DNA of 64,000 bases from Candidatus Rokuibacteriota bacterium (GCA_003220225.1 QHRU01000032.1:62001-126000); one strand, 5' to 3'. Counted from the stretch's first letter, positions 18,431 to 26,756 are shown. Notes: a model not told the origin generated them from the sequence alone. A program made the numbers and translations.

Positions 18431-20031
18431 CGATCGTGGCGCGTCGTCTCACGTCGCCGCTCGTCGTCGTCGCCGCCGTGGCGGCGTTGATGGCGGCCTT
18501 CGATCTCGGCTCCATCGTCTTCGCCACGAACGACGAGGCGCGCTTCCCGCTGCTCGCGCGCGACATCCTCGCGCGCGGCGACGTGTGGTTTCCCCAGCTC
18601 AACGGCATCGTCTATCAGAACAAGCCGCTGCTGTTCGCCTGGCTGATCGCCCTCGTCTCGTGGCCGGTCGGGCAGGTCAGCGCGCTCACGGCGCTCGTGC
18701 CCTCGCTGGCGGCCTCGGTCGCCCTCGCGCTCGTCGTCTACGCGGCCGCGCGCGACATGTTCGGCTCCGACGCCGGCCGCTGCGCCGGCCTCGTTGTCGC
18801 GACCTCGCAGGGCTTCGTGATGCACGCGCGCCTCGCCATGCCGGACATGCTGCTGACGCTGTTCCTCAGCGTCGCCCTGTGGCAGGGCTGGCGGCTCACG
18901 CGTGGCCGGCCGCGCGCGTGGCTCGGGCTCTACGGTGCGACCGCGCTCGCGTTCTGGACGAAGGGCCCGGCGGGTCTGCTGCCGCTGCTGATCATCGTCG
19001 TGTGGGCGCTCGCCGGCGAGCGCCGGCAGCGGCTGGCGCTGCTGTCACTGCCGCGCGGACTGGCGCTGCTCGCGGCGCTCGTGGCACCGTGGCCGCTGAT
19101 CGGCGCGTTCGGGCATGCCGCCGGCTTGCGCGCGGCGATCGTGAACGACCAGCTGGCCTGGTACCTCCCTCGCAGCCTCGGCGGCGCGGCGCTGGTCTCG
19201 CCGCTCCAGAACGCGTTCGGCATCCTCTTCCCCTGGGTGCTGCTCACGCCGCTCATCGTCGTGCAGGCGGTGCGCGCGCTCCGCGGCCGCGGCGGCGAGC
19301 GCGACACGGTACAGCTGCTGCTCCTGTGGTCGGCGGTGACGTTCGTCGCGGTCGGACTCTCGGCCCAGCAGCGCGTGCGCTACTACCTGCCGCTGCTGCC
19401 CCCGGTGGCTCTGCTGACGGGATGGTGGATCGCCGGCGTCGTCGTGCGGCACCGCACGGTGGCGCGGGTTCCGTGGGGCGTGTACGCCGCGGTCGCCGGT
19501 GCGCTGGTCGTGAGCGGCGCGGTGACGCTGGCGGCCCGCCCCGATACCCGGGCGCAGCTCGCGGCGGCGTGGCCGGCGTGGGGCGCGCTGATCCTGGTGC
19601 TCGCCGTGATCGGTCTCGCGGCCGCCGCCGCCGTCGCGCTGTCTCCGGCCACGCGGCGCCGCTCGCGCGCGTTCACGCTGGCCTGCGTCGTCGCCGCCAT
19701 CGCGGCCATCGGTGGCTACCGGGCCGATACGCACCGTCCGACGACCGAGGAGTTCGGCCGGCTCGAAGCGCAGGTGCAGCCCCTGGCGGGCCAGGGCGGC
19801 GCGGTGGTCGTGTGGGACGTCGCCGATCTGCCGCTGAATTTCTACCTGCGCCGGCCGATTCTCGAGGTGCACACGGGCGAGGCGCTGGCGCGGGCACTCG
19901 ACGGCCACGCCGCCGTCGCCGTCGTCGGCGAGCGCGTGGTCCAGAGCGCCCCCAACCCGGCCGGCGTCACCGTACTGTGGCGCGCGACGCTCGGCTCGCG
20001 CGGTGTCGCGGTGCTCGCGCCCGACCGCTGA
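18427..20031 (+). CDS. ArnT/GT39-like glycosyltransferase, inner membrane
   Basis: 534 residues with about 12 membrane segments. The first periplasmic loop has the family signature NDEARFPLLARDILARGDVW (acidic pair) and NGIVYQNKPLLFAWL, as in ArnT and PMT-like transferases that use polyprenyl-phosphate sugars. A small C-terminal soluble domain follows (from about residue 430). ArnT adds L-Ara4N to lipid A; acceptor and donor here are not known. Last gene of the typA-divergent plus-strand cluster. Confidence 0.87.
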   Translation: MTIVARRLTSPLVVVAAVAALMAAFDLGSIVFATNDEARFPLLARDILARGDVWFPQLNGIVYQNKPLLFAWLIALVSWPVGQVSALTALVPSLAASVALALVVYAAARDMFGSDAGRCAGLVVATSQGFVMHARLAMPDMLLTLFLSVALWQGWRLTRGRPRAWLGLYGATALAFWTKGPAGLLPLLIIVVWALAGERRQRLALLSLPRGLALLAALVAPWPLIGAFGHAAGLRAAIVNDQLAWYLPRSLGGAALVSPLQNAFGILFPWVLLTPLIVVQAVRALRGRGGERDTVQLLLLWSAVTFVAVGLSAQQRVRYYLPLLPPVALLTGWWIAGVVVRHRTVARVPWGVYAAVAGALVVSGAVTLAARPDTRAQLAAAWPAWGALILVLAVIGLAAAAAVALSPATRRRSRAFTLACVVAAIAAIGGYRADTHRPTTEEFGRLEAQVQPLAGQGGAVVVWDVADLPLNFYLRRPILEVHTGEALARALDGHAAVAVVGERVVQSAPNPAGVTVLWRATLGSRGVAVLAPDR

Positions 20032-20041
20032 GCGCCCCTAC

Positions 20042-20084
20042 TTTGTCGTAGGGCTCGCCTCGGCGTCGAACGGCCCCCGGCTCG
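20042..20084. repeat. single diverged copy of the GTCGAACGGC repeat
   Basis: A 43-bp sequence that aligns with the 46-bp tandem unit at 20518-20701, lacking three bases. Lies between the converging ArnT-like gene and the small exported protein, in the same orientation as the tandem array. The core keeps GTCGAACGGCCCCC and the flanking GGGCTCGC. Confidence 0.7.
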
Positions 20085-20086
20085 CA

Positions 20087-20476
20087 CTACATTCCCCCGC
20101 CGCCGCGAGGCGCCCATTCGAAGTTCAGGACGCTGACGCGCGCCGAGGCCGTGCCCGCGGGCACCGGCGCCTGGAAGAACGCCCGGCCGCGGGGCGGCAC
20201 GTCGAGCGGCACGTAGGCGACGCGCGTCTCGAGCGGTCGGCCTGCGGCGTCGACCGCCTCGACGCGCAGTCGCACCCAGATGGCGTGGACGTCGTAGGTG
20301 TTGTAGACGTAGCCCTCGACGCGCGACCCCCGGCGACCCTCCGACACCGCCGACTCGACGCGGAAGTAGCGCATCTCGGGCGTGCCGGCACCGAAGCCCG
20401 AATCCTGCGCGGCGACGCCGGCGGCTGTCATCAGCGTGAGCGCGATCGCTGCCAGCGTGACACGGTTGGGGGTCAT
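20087..20476 (-). CDS. small exported protein with a beta-sandwich (FxLYD-like) fold
   Basis: 129 residues from ATG with AGGAGG upstream. Signal peptide with hydrophobic core VTLAAIALTLMTAAGVAA. The mature part reads SRVEGYVYNTYDVHAIWVRLRVEAVDAAG and RVAYVPLDVPPRGRAFF, typical of small FxLYD/DUF3426 beta-sandwich domains that occur in periplasmic or extracellular proteins. No enzymatic residues. Framed on both sides by copies of the GTCGAACGGC repeat. Confidence 0.7.
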   Translation of the reverse strand: MTPNRVTLAAIALTLMTAAGVAAQDSGFGAGTPEMRYFRVESAVSEGRRGSRVEGYVYNTYDVHAIWVRLRVEAVDAAGRPLETRVAYVPLDVPPRGRAFFQAPVPAGTASARVSVLNFEWAPRGGGGM

Positions 20477-20517
20477 CGTCGCCTCCTGGCTGGAACGCTC
20501 TTCATAGGGCTCGCACG

Positions 20518-20701
20518 TTCGTCGCAGGGCTGGCCCTCGGCCGTCGAACGGCCCCCGGGCTCGTTCTTCACAGGGCTCGCCCTCGGCCGTCGAACGGCCC
20601 CCGGGCTCGTTCTTCACAGGGCTCGCCCTCGGCCGTCGAACGGCCCCCGGGCTCGTTCTTCACAGGGCTCGCCCTCGGCCGTCGAACGGCCCCCGGGCTC
20701 G
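20518..20701. repeat. tandem array of four 46-bp units
   Basis: Three identical 46-bp units (20564-20609, 20610-20655, 20656-20701), preceded by one diverged unit (20518-20563) and a partial one from about 20500. Each unit contains GGCCGTCGAACGGCC, a 6-bp stem with a CGA loop. There are no spacers, so this is not CRISPR. The array fills most of the 316-bp divergent gap between the small exported protein and the SDR gene. A related 48-bp array is at 49667-49810. Confidence 0.92.
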
Positions 20702-20792
20702 CACCACACCTTTAGACTCCGAGGCCCCGCGTGCGGTTCCAGCGTGTACACTTGCGCCCACTCGGGCGACTTACGGGCACGGAGGACGACCC

Positions 20793-21563
20793 ATGCTGGA
20801 TCTCGGGCTGACGGGCAAGGTGGCGATCGTGACGGGCGGCAGCGCGGGACTCGGCCGTGCGGCGGCCATGCGGCTGGCGCGCGAGGGCGCGCGCGTGAGC
20901 ATCTGCGCGCGCCGCAAGGAAGTGCTGGAGCGCACGGCGGGGGAGATCCGCCAGGCGGGCGGCGACGTGCTCGCGATCCCCGCCGACGTGACGCGCGCCG
21001 AGGACGTGGAGGCCGTGGTGAAGGCGACGACCGAACGCTTCGGCGGCGTCGACATCTTGCTGAACAACGCCGGCACCTCCGCGGCCGCCGCGTTCATGGA
21101 CGTCGACGATCGCACGTGGCAGACGGACATCGAGCTCAAGCTGATGGCCGCCATCCGCTTCTGCCGCCTCGCCATCCCGATCATGCAGAAGCGCGGCGGT
21201 GGCGTGATCATCAACGTCACCACCGTCGGCGGCAAGGCGCCCGCGCCGCGCGCGGTGCCGACGGCCGTGACGCGCGCGGCCGGCATCAACCTCACCAAGG
21301 GGCTCGCGAACGAGTACGCGTCGTCGGGGATCCGCGTGAACACGATCTGCCTCGGGCTCGTGAAGAGCGAGCAGTGGGAGCGGCGCGCCAAGGGCGGCGA
21401 CGTCGAGGCCGTCTATCGCGAGGGCGCCAAGCGCGTGCCGCTCGGCCGCATGGGCGAGGCCGAGGAGTTCGGCGATCTCGTCGCCTTCCTGGTCTCCGCG
21501 CGCGCTGCCTTCATCACCGGCACCGCGATCAACTTCGACGGCGGGATGGGCGCCGTCGTGTGA
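20793..21563 (+). CDS. short-chain dehydrogenase/reductase-like protein lacking the catalytic Tyr/Lys
   Basis: 256 residues. The Rossmann nucleotide site is intact (VTGGSAGLGRA, near residues 13-23; LLNNAGTS). Where SDR enzymes carry YxxxK this protein reads PTAVTRAAG: aligned on the following GxxxLTK, the Tyr is Thr and the Lys is Arg. The C-terminal FITGTAINFDGGM is normal. It probably binds NAD(P) but is either catalytically dead or uses another mechanism; it belongs to a recognisable SDR subgroup with PTxVTRAAGINLTK. Stands alone downstream of the repeat array. Confidence 0.85.
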   Translation: MLDLGLTGKVAIVTGGSAGLGRAAAMRLAREGARVSICARRKEVLERTAGEIRQAGGDVLAIPADVTRAEDVEAVVKATTERFGGVDILLNNAGTSAAAAFMDVDDRTWQTDIELKLMAAIRFCRLAIPIMQKRGGGVIINVTTVGGKAPAPRAVPTAVTRAAGINLTKGLANEYASSGIRVNTICLGLVKSEQWERRAKGGDVEAVYREGAKRVPLGRMGEAEEFGDLVAFLVSARAAFITGTAINFDGGMGAVV

Positions 21564-21613
21564 CGATCGCGCGTCGCCGCGACGCTCGGCCGCGGCGGCG
21601 CATCAAAAGAGGC

Positions 21614-22174
21614 ATGGACACTCTCAGCCTCGCGCGCTTCGACCGGACGCTGGCGCTGCCGAGCGGCGAGCGTCTGCGCCTCCGGCCGATCCGTCCCGAC
21701 GACGAATCGCGCCTCTCCGAGCTCTACGATCGCTCCAGCCGCGACACGCGCTACCAGCGCTTCTTCACCGTCATGCGTCGCCTGCCTGCCGACTGGGCAC
21801 GCTTCCTCGCCAACGTGGACTACGACCGCCGCTTCGCGCTCGTGGTCGAGGACCTCACGGCGCCGTCGACCTCGCTGATCGGCGTCGCGCGCTACGAGCC
21901 GGTGGAGGAGGGCGTCGCCGAGGTCGCCTTCGTCGTCGAGGACCGCTGGCAGGGCAAGGGGCTGGGCACGCTGCTCGTCACGGAGCTCTTTCGCGCCGCG
22001 ACGGAAAACGGAATCACACGCTTCCGGGCCTGGGTCCTCGCCGACAACCGCCGCATGCTCGCGCTGTTCGCGCGCCACGCCGACGTGCTCGAGCGGAGGC
22101 TGGAGCAGGGTGTGGTCGAGCTGATGCTGGCGCCGAAGGACTACCGGCCGCGCACCGTCAGCACGGGGCAGTGA
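21614..22174 (+). CDS. GNAT acetyltransferase
   Basis: 186 residues from ATG with AAAAGAGG upstream; the in-frame GTG at 21560 is a less likely start. The opening LPSGERLRLRPIRPDDESRLSELYDRSSRDTRYQRFF is like the GNAT domain that in other proteins is linked to acyl-CoA synthetase (Pat-type protein lysine acetyltransferases). Acetyl-CoA loop: EDRWQGKGLGTLLVTEL. A free-standing Pat-like enzyme, possibly modifying proteins. The 3' end overlaps the broken stress-protein gene by 34 bp. Confidence 0.83.
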   Translation: MDTLSLARFDRTLALPSGERLRLRPIRPDDESRLSELYDRSSRDTRYQRFFTVMRRLPADWARFLANVDYDRRFALVVEDLTAPSTSLIGVARYEPVEEGVAEVAFVVEDRWQGKGLGTLLVTELFRAATENGITRFRAWVLADNRRMLALFARHADVLERRLEQGVVELMLAPKDYRPRTVSTGQ

Positions 22175-22583
22175 GCGGTCGCCACCACCCGCCCGGCGAC
22201 GGAGCCCAGGAAGAACCGCGCGGCGCCGGTGCGGCCGTGCGTGCCGACCACGATCAGGCTCGCGCGGCGCCCCCGGGCTGTTCGCACGATGCGGTCGGCC
22301 GCCACGCCCTCCGCCAGGAGCCCGCGCGCCCTCACCCGCGCCCGGCGGGCCTTGGCCACGAGCGTGTCGAGCCGGCGCTGCGCGGAGGCGCGCTGCGAGC
22401 GGAGCAGCGTGTCCCAGACTTGGGGCGTGACGTAGGCGTCGGCGACGAGCGGCGCGGGCGGGCTCAGCACGTGCAGGATCAGCAGTTCGGCGCGGTCGCG
22501 CCGTTCCCCCAGACGTAGATCGGCACGCCGTGCTCGACGACCTTGTCGAGCCCGGCGCTGCCCACGTACAGGATCCTGGCCAT
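22141..22583 (-). pseudogene. universal stress protein C-terminal half joined out of frame to an unrelated start
   Basis: From about 22497 down to 22141 the frame is a good UspA C-terminal half: LLILHVLSPPAP, then IVRTARGRRASLIVVGTHGRTG and FFLGSVAGRVVATAHCPVL. Upstream, a real-looking ATG (22583, GGAGGAG before it) encodes MARILYVGSAGLDKVVEHGV and stops at 22479 in another frame; that start is not the usual Usp N-terminus. The gene is probably broken by a deletion with frameshift. Usp proteins bind ATP via G-2x-G-9x-G(S/T), present here. Confidence 0.6.
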
Positions 22584-22631
22584 GGCTCGCTCCTCCGTGG
22601 CGCCGAGCGCACTCCCGGCCGCCTGGCCCCA

Positions 22632-22653
22632 ATTATGCTTTTTGAGGCATAAT
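22632..22653. promoter_or_regulatory. 22-bp palindrome before tupA (oxyanion-regulator operator candidate)
   Basis: ATTATGC-N8-GCATAAT is a perfect 7+7 inverted repeat, strikingly AT-rich for this genome, ending 6 bp before the tupA start. Such a position would block transcription or translation start, as ModE/TunR-type regulators do. No ModE-like gene is in the window. Its GAGG also supplies the only Shine-Dalgarno-like bases for tupA. Confidence 0.65.
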
Positions 22654-22659
22654 GCGCAC

Positions 22660-23487
22660 GTGGCCCGGATCGCCGCCGCCCTCTTCGTCATCGTGCTCGG
22701 CGTCGCCGCCGGCGCGGCGCAGACGCCGGCGTCCCGGACGGTCATCCTGTCGACCACGACCAGCACGCAGGACTCGGGCCTGCTCGACGTCCTGGTGCCG
22801 ATCTTCGAGCGGCAGACAGGCCTCACGGTGAAGACGGCGTCGGTCGGCACCGGCCAGGCGCTGGCCCTCGCCGCGCGCGGCGAGGCCGACGTCGTCCTCG
22901 TCCACGCGCCCTCCCTCGAGAAGAAGTACGTGGAGGAGGGTAAGCTCCACGACCGCCGGCTCGTCATGTACAACGACTTCATCGTGGTCGGCCCCGAGGC
23001 TGATCCCGCGAGGATCGGCGGCGAGAAGCGCGCGGTCGCCGCGTTCGCGAAGATCGCCGCCGCGGGCGCCCGCTTCGTCTCGCGCGGCGACAAGTCCGGC
23101 ACGCACATCCTCGAGCAGGCGCTGTGGAAGCAGGCCGGGGTGACGCCGGCGGCGCCCTGGTACATCGAGTCGGGGCAGGGCATGGGCGCCACGCTCGGGA
23201 TCGCCGACGACCGGCGCGCGTACACGCTGACCGATCGTGCGACGTATCTCGCGTTCAGCAAGCGCGTCGCCCTCAAGCCGCTCGTCGAGGGGGACACAGC
23301 GCTGTTCAACGTCTACTCCGTGATGGAGGTCAACAGCGGGCCGCGCGTCAATGCGGCCGGCGGCAAGGCCTTCGCCGACTTCATGCTGGCGCCGGCGACG
23401 CAGGCGGTGATCAAGGCGTTCGGCATCGAGAAGTTCGGCCAGCCGCTGTTCGTGCCGATCGCCGGCAAGAAGGACGAGGACCTCTAG
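22660..23487 (+). CDS. tupA: tungstate ABC transporter, substrate-binding protein
   Basis: 275 residues from GTG. A signal peptide (IAAALFVIVLGVAAGAA) is followed by the TupA hallmark STTTSTQDSGLLDVLVPIFE; later SRGDKSGTH and NVYSVMEVN also fit this family. TupA captures WO4 in the periplasm with very high selectivity over molybdate. It is the first gene of a six-gene run in which stops and starts are overlapping or a few bases apart, and it lies behind a 22-bp palindrome. Confidence 0.92.
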   Translation: MARIAAALFVIVLGVAAGAAQTPASRTVILSTTTSTQDSGLLDVLVPIFERQTGLTVKTASVGTGQALALAARGEADVVLVHAPSLEKKYVEEGKLHDRRLVMYNDFIVVGPEADPARIGGEKRAVAAFAKIAAAGARFVSRGDKSGTHILEQALWKQAGVTPAAPWYIESGQGMGATLGIADDRRAYTLTDRATYLAFSKRVALKPLVEGDTALFNVYSVMEVNSGPRVNAAGGKAFADFMLAPATQAVIKAFGIEKFGQPLFVPIAGKKDEDL

Positions 23488-23490
23488 GCC

Positions 23491-24186
23491 GTGGACCTGC
23501 TCGCAGCCGGCGTGCGCGAAGCGCTCCGGCTGCTCGTCTCCGGAGACGCCGAGGTCGTCGCGATCCTGCTGCTGTCGCTCCAGGTCTCGGGCGCGGCCAC
23601 GCTCATCTCGCTGGTCCTGGGTATCCCCGCCGGTGCCGCACTCGCACTCCTGCGCTTCCCGGGCCGCACGCTCGTGGTGTCCGCGGTGAACGCGGGCATG
23701 GGGCTGCCGCCCGTCGTGGTCGGGCTATTCGTTACCCTGCTCCTCTGGCGCAGCGGGCCGCTCGGCGCGTGGGAGATCCTCTACACGCCGGCCGCCATCG
23801 TGCTCGCCCAGGCGGTGATCGCGGCGCCGATCGTCATGGGCATCACGCTCGCGGCGGTGCAGAACGTTCCCGAGAAGTTTCGGCTCCAGCTCCTCGCGCT
23901 GGGCGCCTCCCGCACGCAGATGGTGGGCGTGGTCCTGCGCGAGGCGCGGCTGCCGATGCTGGCCGCCGTCATGGCGGGCTTCGGCGGCATCATCTCGGAG
24001 ATCGGCGCCTCGATGATGGTCGGCGGTAACATCAAGGGCCAGACGCGCACGCTCACGACGGCGATGGTGCTCGAGACGGGCAAGGGCAACTTCGAGGTCG
24101 CCATCGCGCTCTCGCTCCTGCTCCTCGTCCTCGTCTTCGGCGTGAACTGGGCCCTGACGGCGATCCAGCAGCGCCGCGTGTGGTGA
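23491..24186 (+). CDS. tupB: tungstate ABC transporter, permease
   Basis: 231 residues from GTG, 3 bp after tupA. Five to six hydrophobic segments with the ABC permease EAA-type loop (RLQLLALGASRTQMVGVVLREARLPMLAAVMAGFGGIISEIG). The C-terminal region SMMVGGNIKGQTRTLTTAMVLETGKG is characteristic of TupB. Its ATPase partner TupC is not next in line but four genes away, after modABC. Confidence 0.92.
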   Translation: MDLLAAGVREALRLLVSGDAEVVAILLLSLQVSGAATLISLVLGIPAGAALALLRFPGRTLVVSAVNAGMGLPPVVVGLFVTLLLWRSGPLGAWEILYTPAAIVLAQAVIAAPIVMGITLAAVQNVPEKFRLQLLALGASRTQMVGVVLREARLPMLAAVMAGFGGIISEIGASMMVGGNIKGQTRTLTTAMVLETGKGNFEVAIALSLLLLVLVFGVNWALTAIQQRRVW

Positions 24187-24198
24187 GAGAATACGCGC

Positions 24199-24960
24199 AT
24201 GGTGCCCGGTCGCGTGCTCGCGCTCGCCCTGCTCCTCGGCGTCGCGGCGCCGGCGTCCGCCGAGGAGCTGACGCTCTCGGTCGCCATCAGCATGAAGGAC
24301 GCGATCGAGGAGCTCGGGCGCGGGTTCACCCAGGCGCGGCCGGGCGTCGTGCTGCGCCACAACCTCGGCGCCTCCGGCGAGCTCAGCAAACAGATCGAGG
24401 CGGGCGCCCCCGTCGATCTCTTCATCTCGGCGGCGGCCCGCCAGATGGACGAGCTGGAGACGAAGGGGCTGCTCGTGCCGGGCTCGCGTCGCGTCTTCGC
24501 GCGCAACGTGCTGGTCGCCGTCAAGCCGGCGGATTCGCGCCTCGACCTCGCCAGGCCCTCTGACCTGCTCGATCCGCGCGTGAAGCGGATCGTCATCGGC
24601 AATCCGAAAACGGTGCCCGTCGGCCAGTACACCGAGGAAAGCCTGCGCGCGCTCGGCCTCTGGGACCGCGTGCAGGGCAAGCTGGTCTTCGCCGAGAACG
24701 TGCGCCAGGCGCTCGACTACGTCGCGCGCGGCGAGGTGGACGCGGCCTTCGTGTACGCGACCGACGCCGCGGTGCGTCCGGGGCGGGTGAAGGAGGCCTT
24801 CCGGCCGGCCGAGGACACGTACCGCCCCGTGACCTATCCGGTGGCCATGGTGCGGGAGAGCAGGCACAAGGCCCTCGCCCAGGCGTTCATCGATGCGCTG
24901 CTGAGCGCCTCCGGGCAAGCCGTGCTCAGGCGCTTCGGCTTCCTGCCTGCCACCGCGTAG
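24199..24960 (+). CDS. modA: molybdate ABC transporter, substrate-binding protein
   Basis: 253 residues with an N-terminal signal peptide (VLALALLLGVAAPASAEE). ModA motifs: LSVAISMKDAIEELGRGF, NLGASGELSKQIEAGAPVDLFISAA, and GNPKTVPVGQYTEESL, the segments that ligate the oxyanion. It binds molybdate (and often tungstate) in the periplasm. Starts 12 bp after tupB, inside the tup operon. Confidence 0.93.
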   Translation: MVPGRVLALALLLGVAAPASAEELTLSVAISMKDAIEELGRGFTQARPGVVLRHNLGASGELSKQIEAGAPVDLFISAAARQMDELETKGLLVPGSRRVFARNVLVAVKPADSRLDLARPSDLLDPRVKRIVIGNPKTVPVGQYTEESLRALGLWDRVQGKLVFAENVRQALDYVARGEVDAAFVYATDAAVRPGRVKEAFRPAEDTYRPVTYPVAMVRESRHKALAQAFIDALLSASGQAVLRRFGFLPATA

Positions 24961-24969
24961 AATCGCGGC

Positions 24970-25635
24970 GTGAGCCCTGACACGCTCGACGCGCTCGCGC
25001 TGTCCCTCCGCGTGGCGGTGCTCGCCACCGTCGTCAACGCGCTCGTCGGCGTGCCGCTCGCGTATCTGCTGGCGCGGCGGCGCTTCGCGGGCAAGGCGCT
25101 GCTGGACCTCCTCGTCACGCTGCCGCTCGTGCTCCCACCGACGGTGACCGGCTACTACCTGATCGTGCTGCTGGGCCGGCGCGGCTGGCTCGGCGCGCCG
25201 CTCTATGCGGCCACCGGCTGGACCATTGCCTTCACGTGGTACGCCGCCGTGGTCGCGGCCACCGTGATGGCGCTGCCGCTGCTCGTGCGCACGGCACGCG
25301 CCGCCATCGAGTCGGTGGACCGTGACCTCGAAAAAGCGGCGTACACGCTCGGCCGCTCGGAGTGGCGCACAACCCTCGAAGTCACGCTGCCGCTGGCTCG
25401 CAACGGCATCCTCGCCGGCCTGGTGCTCGCGTTCGCGCGCGCCCTCGGCGAGTTCGGCGCCACCTTGATGCTGGCCGGCAACATCCCCGGCAAGACGGCC
25501 ACCGTCCCGCTCGCGATCTATACGGCGGTGCAGACAGGCGAGCAGTCCACCGTGCTCGTGCTCGTGGCGATCCTCACCGCGCTCTCGTGCGTGGTGCTCG
25601 TGGCGGCGGGCCGGCTCGGGGCGCGCGCGACGTGA
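24970..25635 (+). CDS. modB: molybdate ABC transporter, permease
   Basis: 221 residues from GTG. Hydrophobic permease with the ModB segments LLDLLVTLPLVLPPTVTGYYLIVLLGRRG and the EAA loop EKAAYTLGRSEWRTTLEVTLPLARNGILAGLVLAFARALGEFGAT, then GNIPGKTATVPLAIY. Its stop overlaps the modC GTG (GTGA). Works with ModA and ModC. Confidence 0.94.
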   Translation: MSPDTLDALALSLRVAVLATVVNALVGVPLAYLLARRRFAGKALLDLLVTLPLVLPPTVTGYYLIVLLGRRGWLGAPLYAATGWTIAFTWYAAVVAATVMALPLLVRTARAAIESVDRDLEKAAYTLGRSEWRTTLEVTLPLARNGILAGLVLAFARALGEFGATLMLAGNIPGKTATVPLAIYTAVQTGEQSTVLVLVAILTALSCVVLVAAGRLGARAT

Positions 25636-26756
25636 GCGAGCGGCTCGAGGTCCGCATCCTCAAGCGGCTGCCCGGATTCACGCTCGAGGTGGCGTGGACG
25701 GCCGGCGACGGCGTCGCCGTGCTCTTCGGTCCGTCGGGCGCGGGCAAGACGCTGACGCTCCAGTGCCTGGCCGGGCTGCTGCGCCCCGACGAGGGGCGCC
25801 TCGTCGTCGACGGCCGCGTGCTCTTCGACGCCGGCCGTGTCGATGTGCCGCCGCAGGCGCGGCGCGTGGGCTACGTCTTCCAGGGCTACGCGCTCTTCCC
25901 TCATCTCACCGTGGCCGACAACGTCGGCTTCGGCCTGCGCGACCTGCCGGCCGCGCGGCGCGTCGAGAAGACCGCGGAGGTGCTCGAGCGCCTCGGGCTC
26001 GCCGAGCACGCGAGGCGGCTGCCGCGCGAGCTCTCCGGCGGCCAGCGGCAGCGCGTGGCCCTCGGCCGCGCGCTCGCCATCGATCCCGCCCTCCTCCTGC
26101 TCGACGAGCCGCTCTCCGCGCTGGACGCGCCGCTGCGCCGCGCGCTGCGGGACGAGCTGCGCGCAATCCTGAGCGAGTGGCGCACGGCGGCCGTCCTGGT
26201 GACCCACGACTTCACCGAGGCGTATCGCCTGGGCGATCGCATCGTCGTCTACGATGCCGGCCGCGTCGTGCAGTCGGCGCCGCGCTCCGAGCTGCTCTGG
26301 CAGCCCGCCTCGGAGCCGGTCGCGCGCATCATGGGCATCCGTAACGTGCTGCGCGGCACCGTGGTGAAGGCCACGCCCGACCGCATCCAGATCCGTTGGC
26401 GCGGCCAGCTGCTGGAGGCCGTGAACTCGCCGAGCCGATCGTACCTGCCCGCGGCCGACAGCCCGATCGCCTTCTTCATCCGCCCCGAGTACGTGCGCCT
26501 GATCCGCAAGGACCGCGGCGCCGCCGATCCCTCGCACCACATGAACCTCATGGAGGGCGCCGTCGTCGGCGAGGAGGACTTCGGCACGACGTGGAGCCTG
26601 CGCATCCGCCTCGACGCGCCCGGCGCTGCCGCGCAGGGCGACCACGACCTCGAGGTCGAGGTCCCACACCTCGTCTACGAGATCCTCGAGATCGACCGCG
26701 ACCGTCGCTGGCAGTTCTCGATCCACCGCGGCTCGATCCACGTGCTCCCCGCGTGA
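25632..26756 (+). CDS. modC: molybdate ABC transporter, ATP-binding protein
   Basis: 374 residues from GTG. Walker A FGPSGAGKT, Q-loop VFQGYALFPHLT, signature LSGGQRQRVALGRALA, Walker B LLLLDEPLSALDA and the H-loop VTHDFTEA are intact. A TOBE-like regulatory domain follows from about residue 235 (NVLRGTVVKATPDRIQIRW...), where ModC proteins bind oxyanion. The upstream in-frame extension over modB is not coding. GTGA overlaps on both sides couple it to modB and tupC. Confidence 0.93.
   Translation: MSERLEVRILKRLPGFTLEVAWTAGDGVAVLFGPSGAGKTLTLQCLAGLLRPDEGRLVVDGRVLFDAGRVDVPPQARRVGYVFQGYALFPHLTVADNVGFGLRDLPAARRVEKTAEVLERLGLAEHARRLPRELSGGQRQRVALGRALAIDPALLLLDEPLSALDAPLRRALRDELRAILSEWRTAAVLVTHDFTEAYRLGDRIVVYDAGRVVQSAPRSELLWQPASEPVARIMGIRNVLRGTVVKATPDRIQIRWRGQLLEAVNSPSRSYLPAADSPIAFFIRPEYVRLIRKDRGAADPSHHMNLMEGAVVGEEDFGTTWSLRIRLDAPGAAAQGDHDLEVEVPHLVYEILEIDRDRRWQFSIHRGSIHVLPA

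Noticed and set aside
20518-20701. CRISPR array
   Set aside because: Units are directly adjacent and identical with no unique spacers and no cas genes; it is a tandem repeat. The same holds for 49667-49810.
22632-22653. Terminator of the broken stress-protein region
   Set aside because: The T-run is within the loop, not after the stem, and the palindrome is placed at the tupA start, so an operator is more likely.
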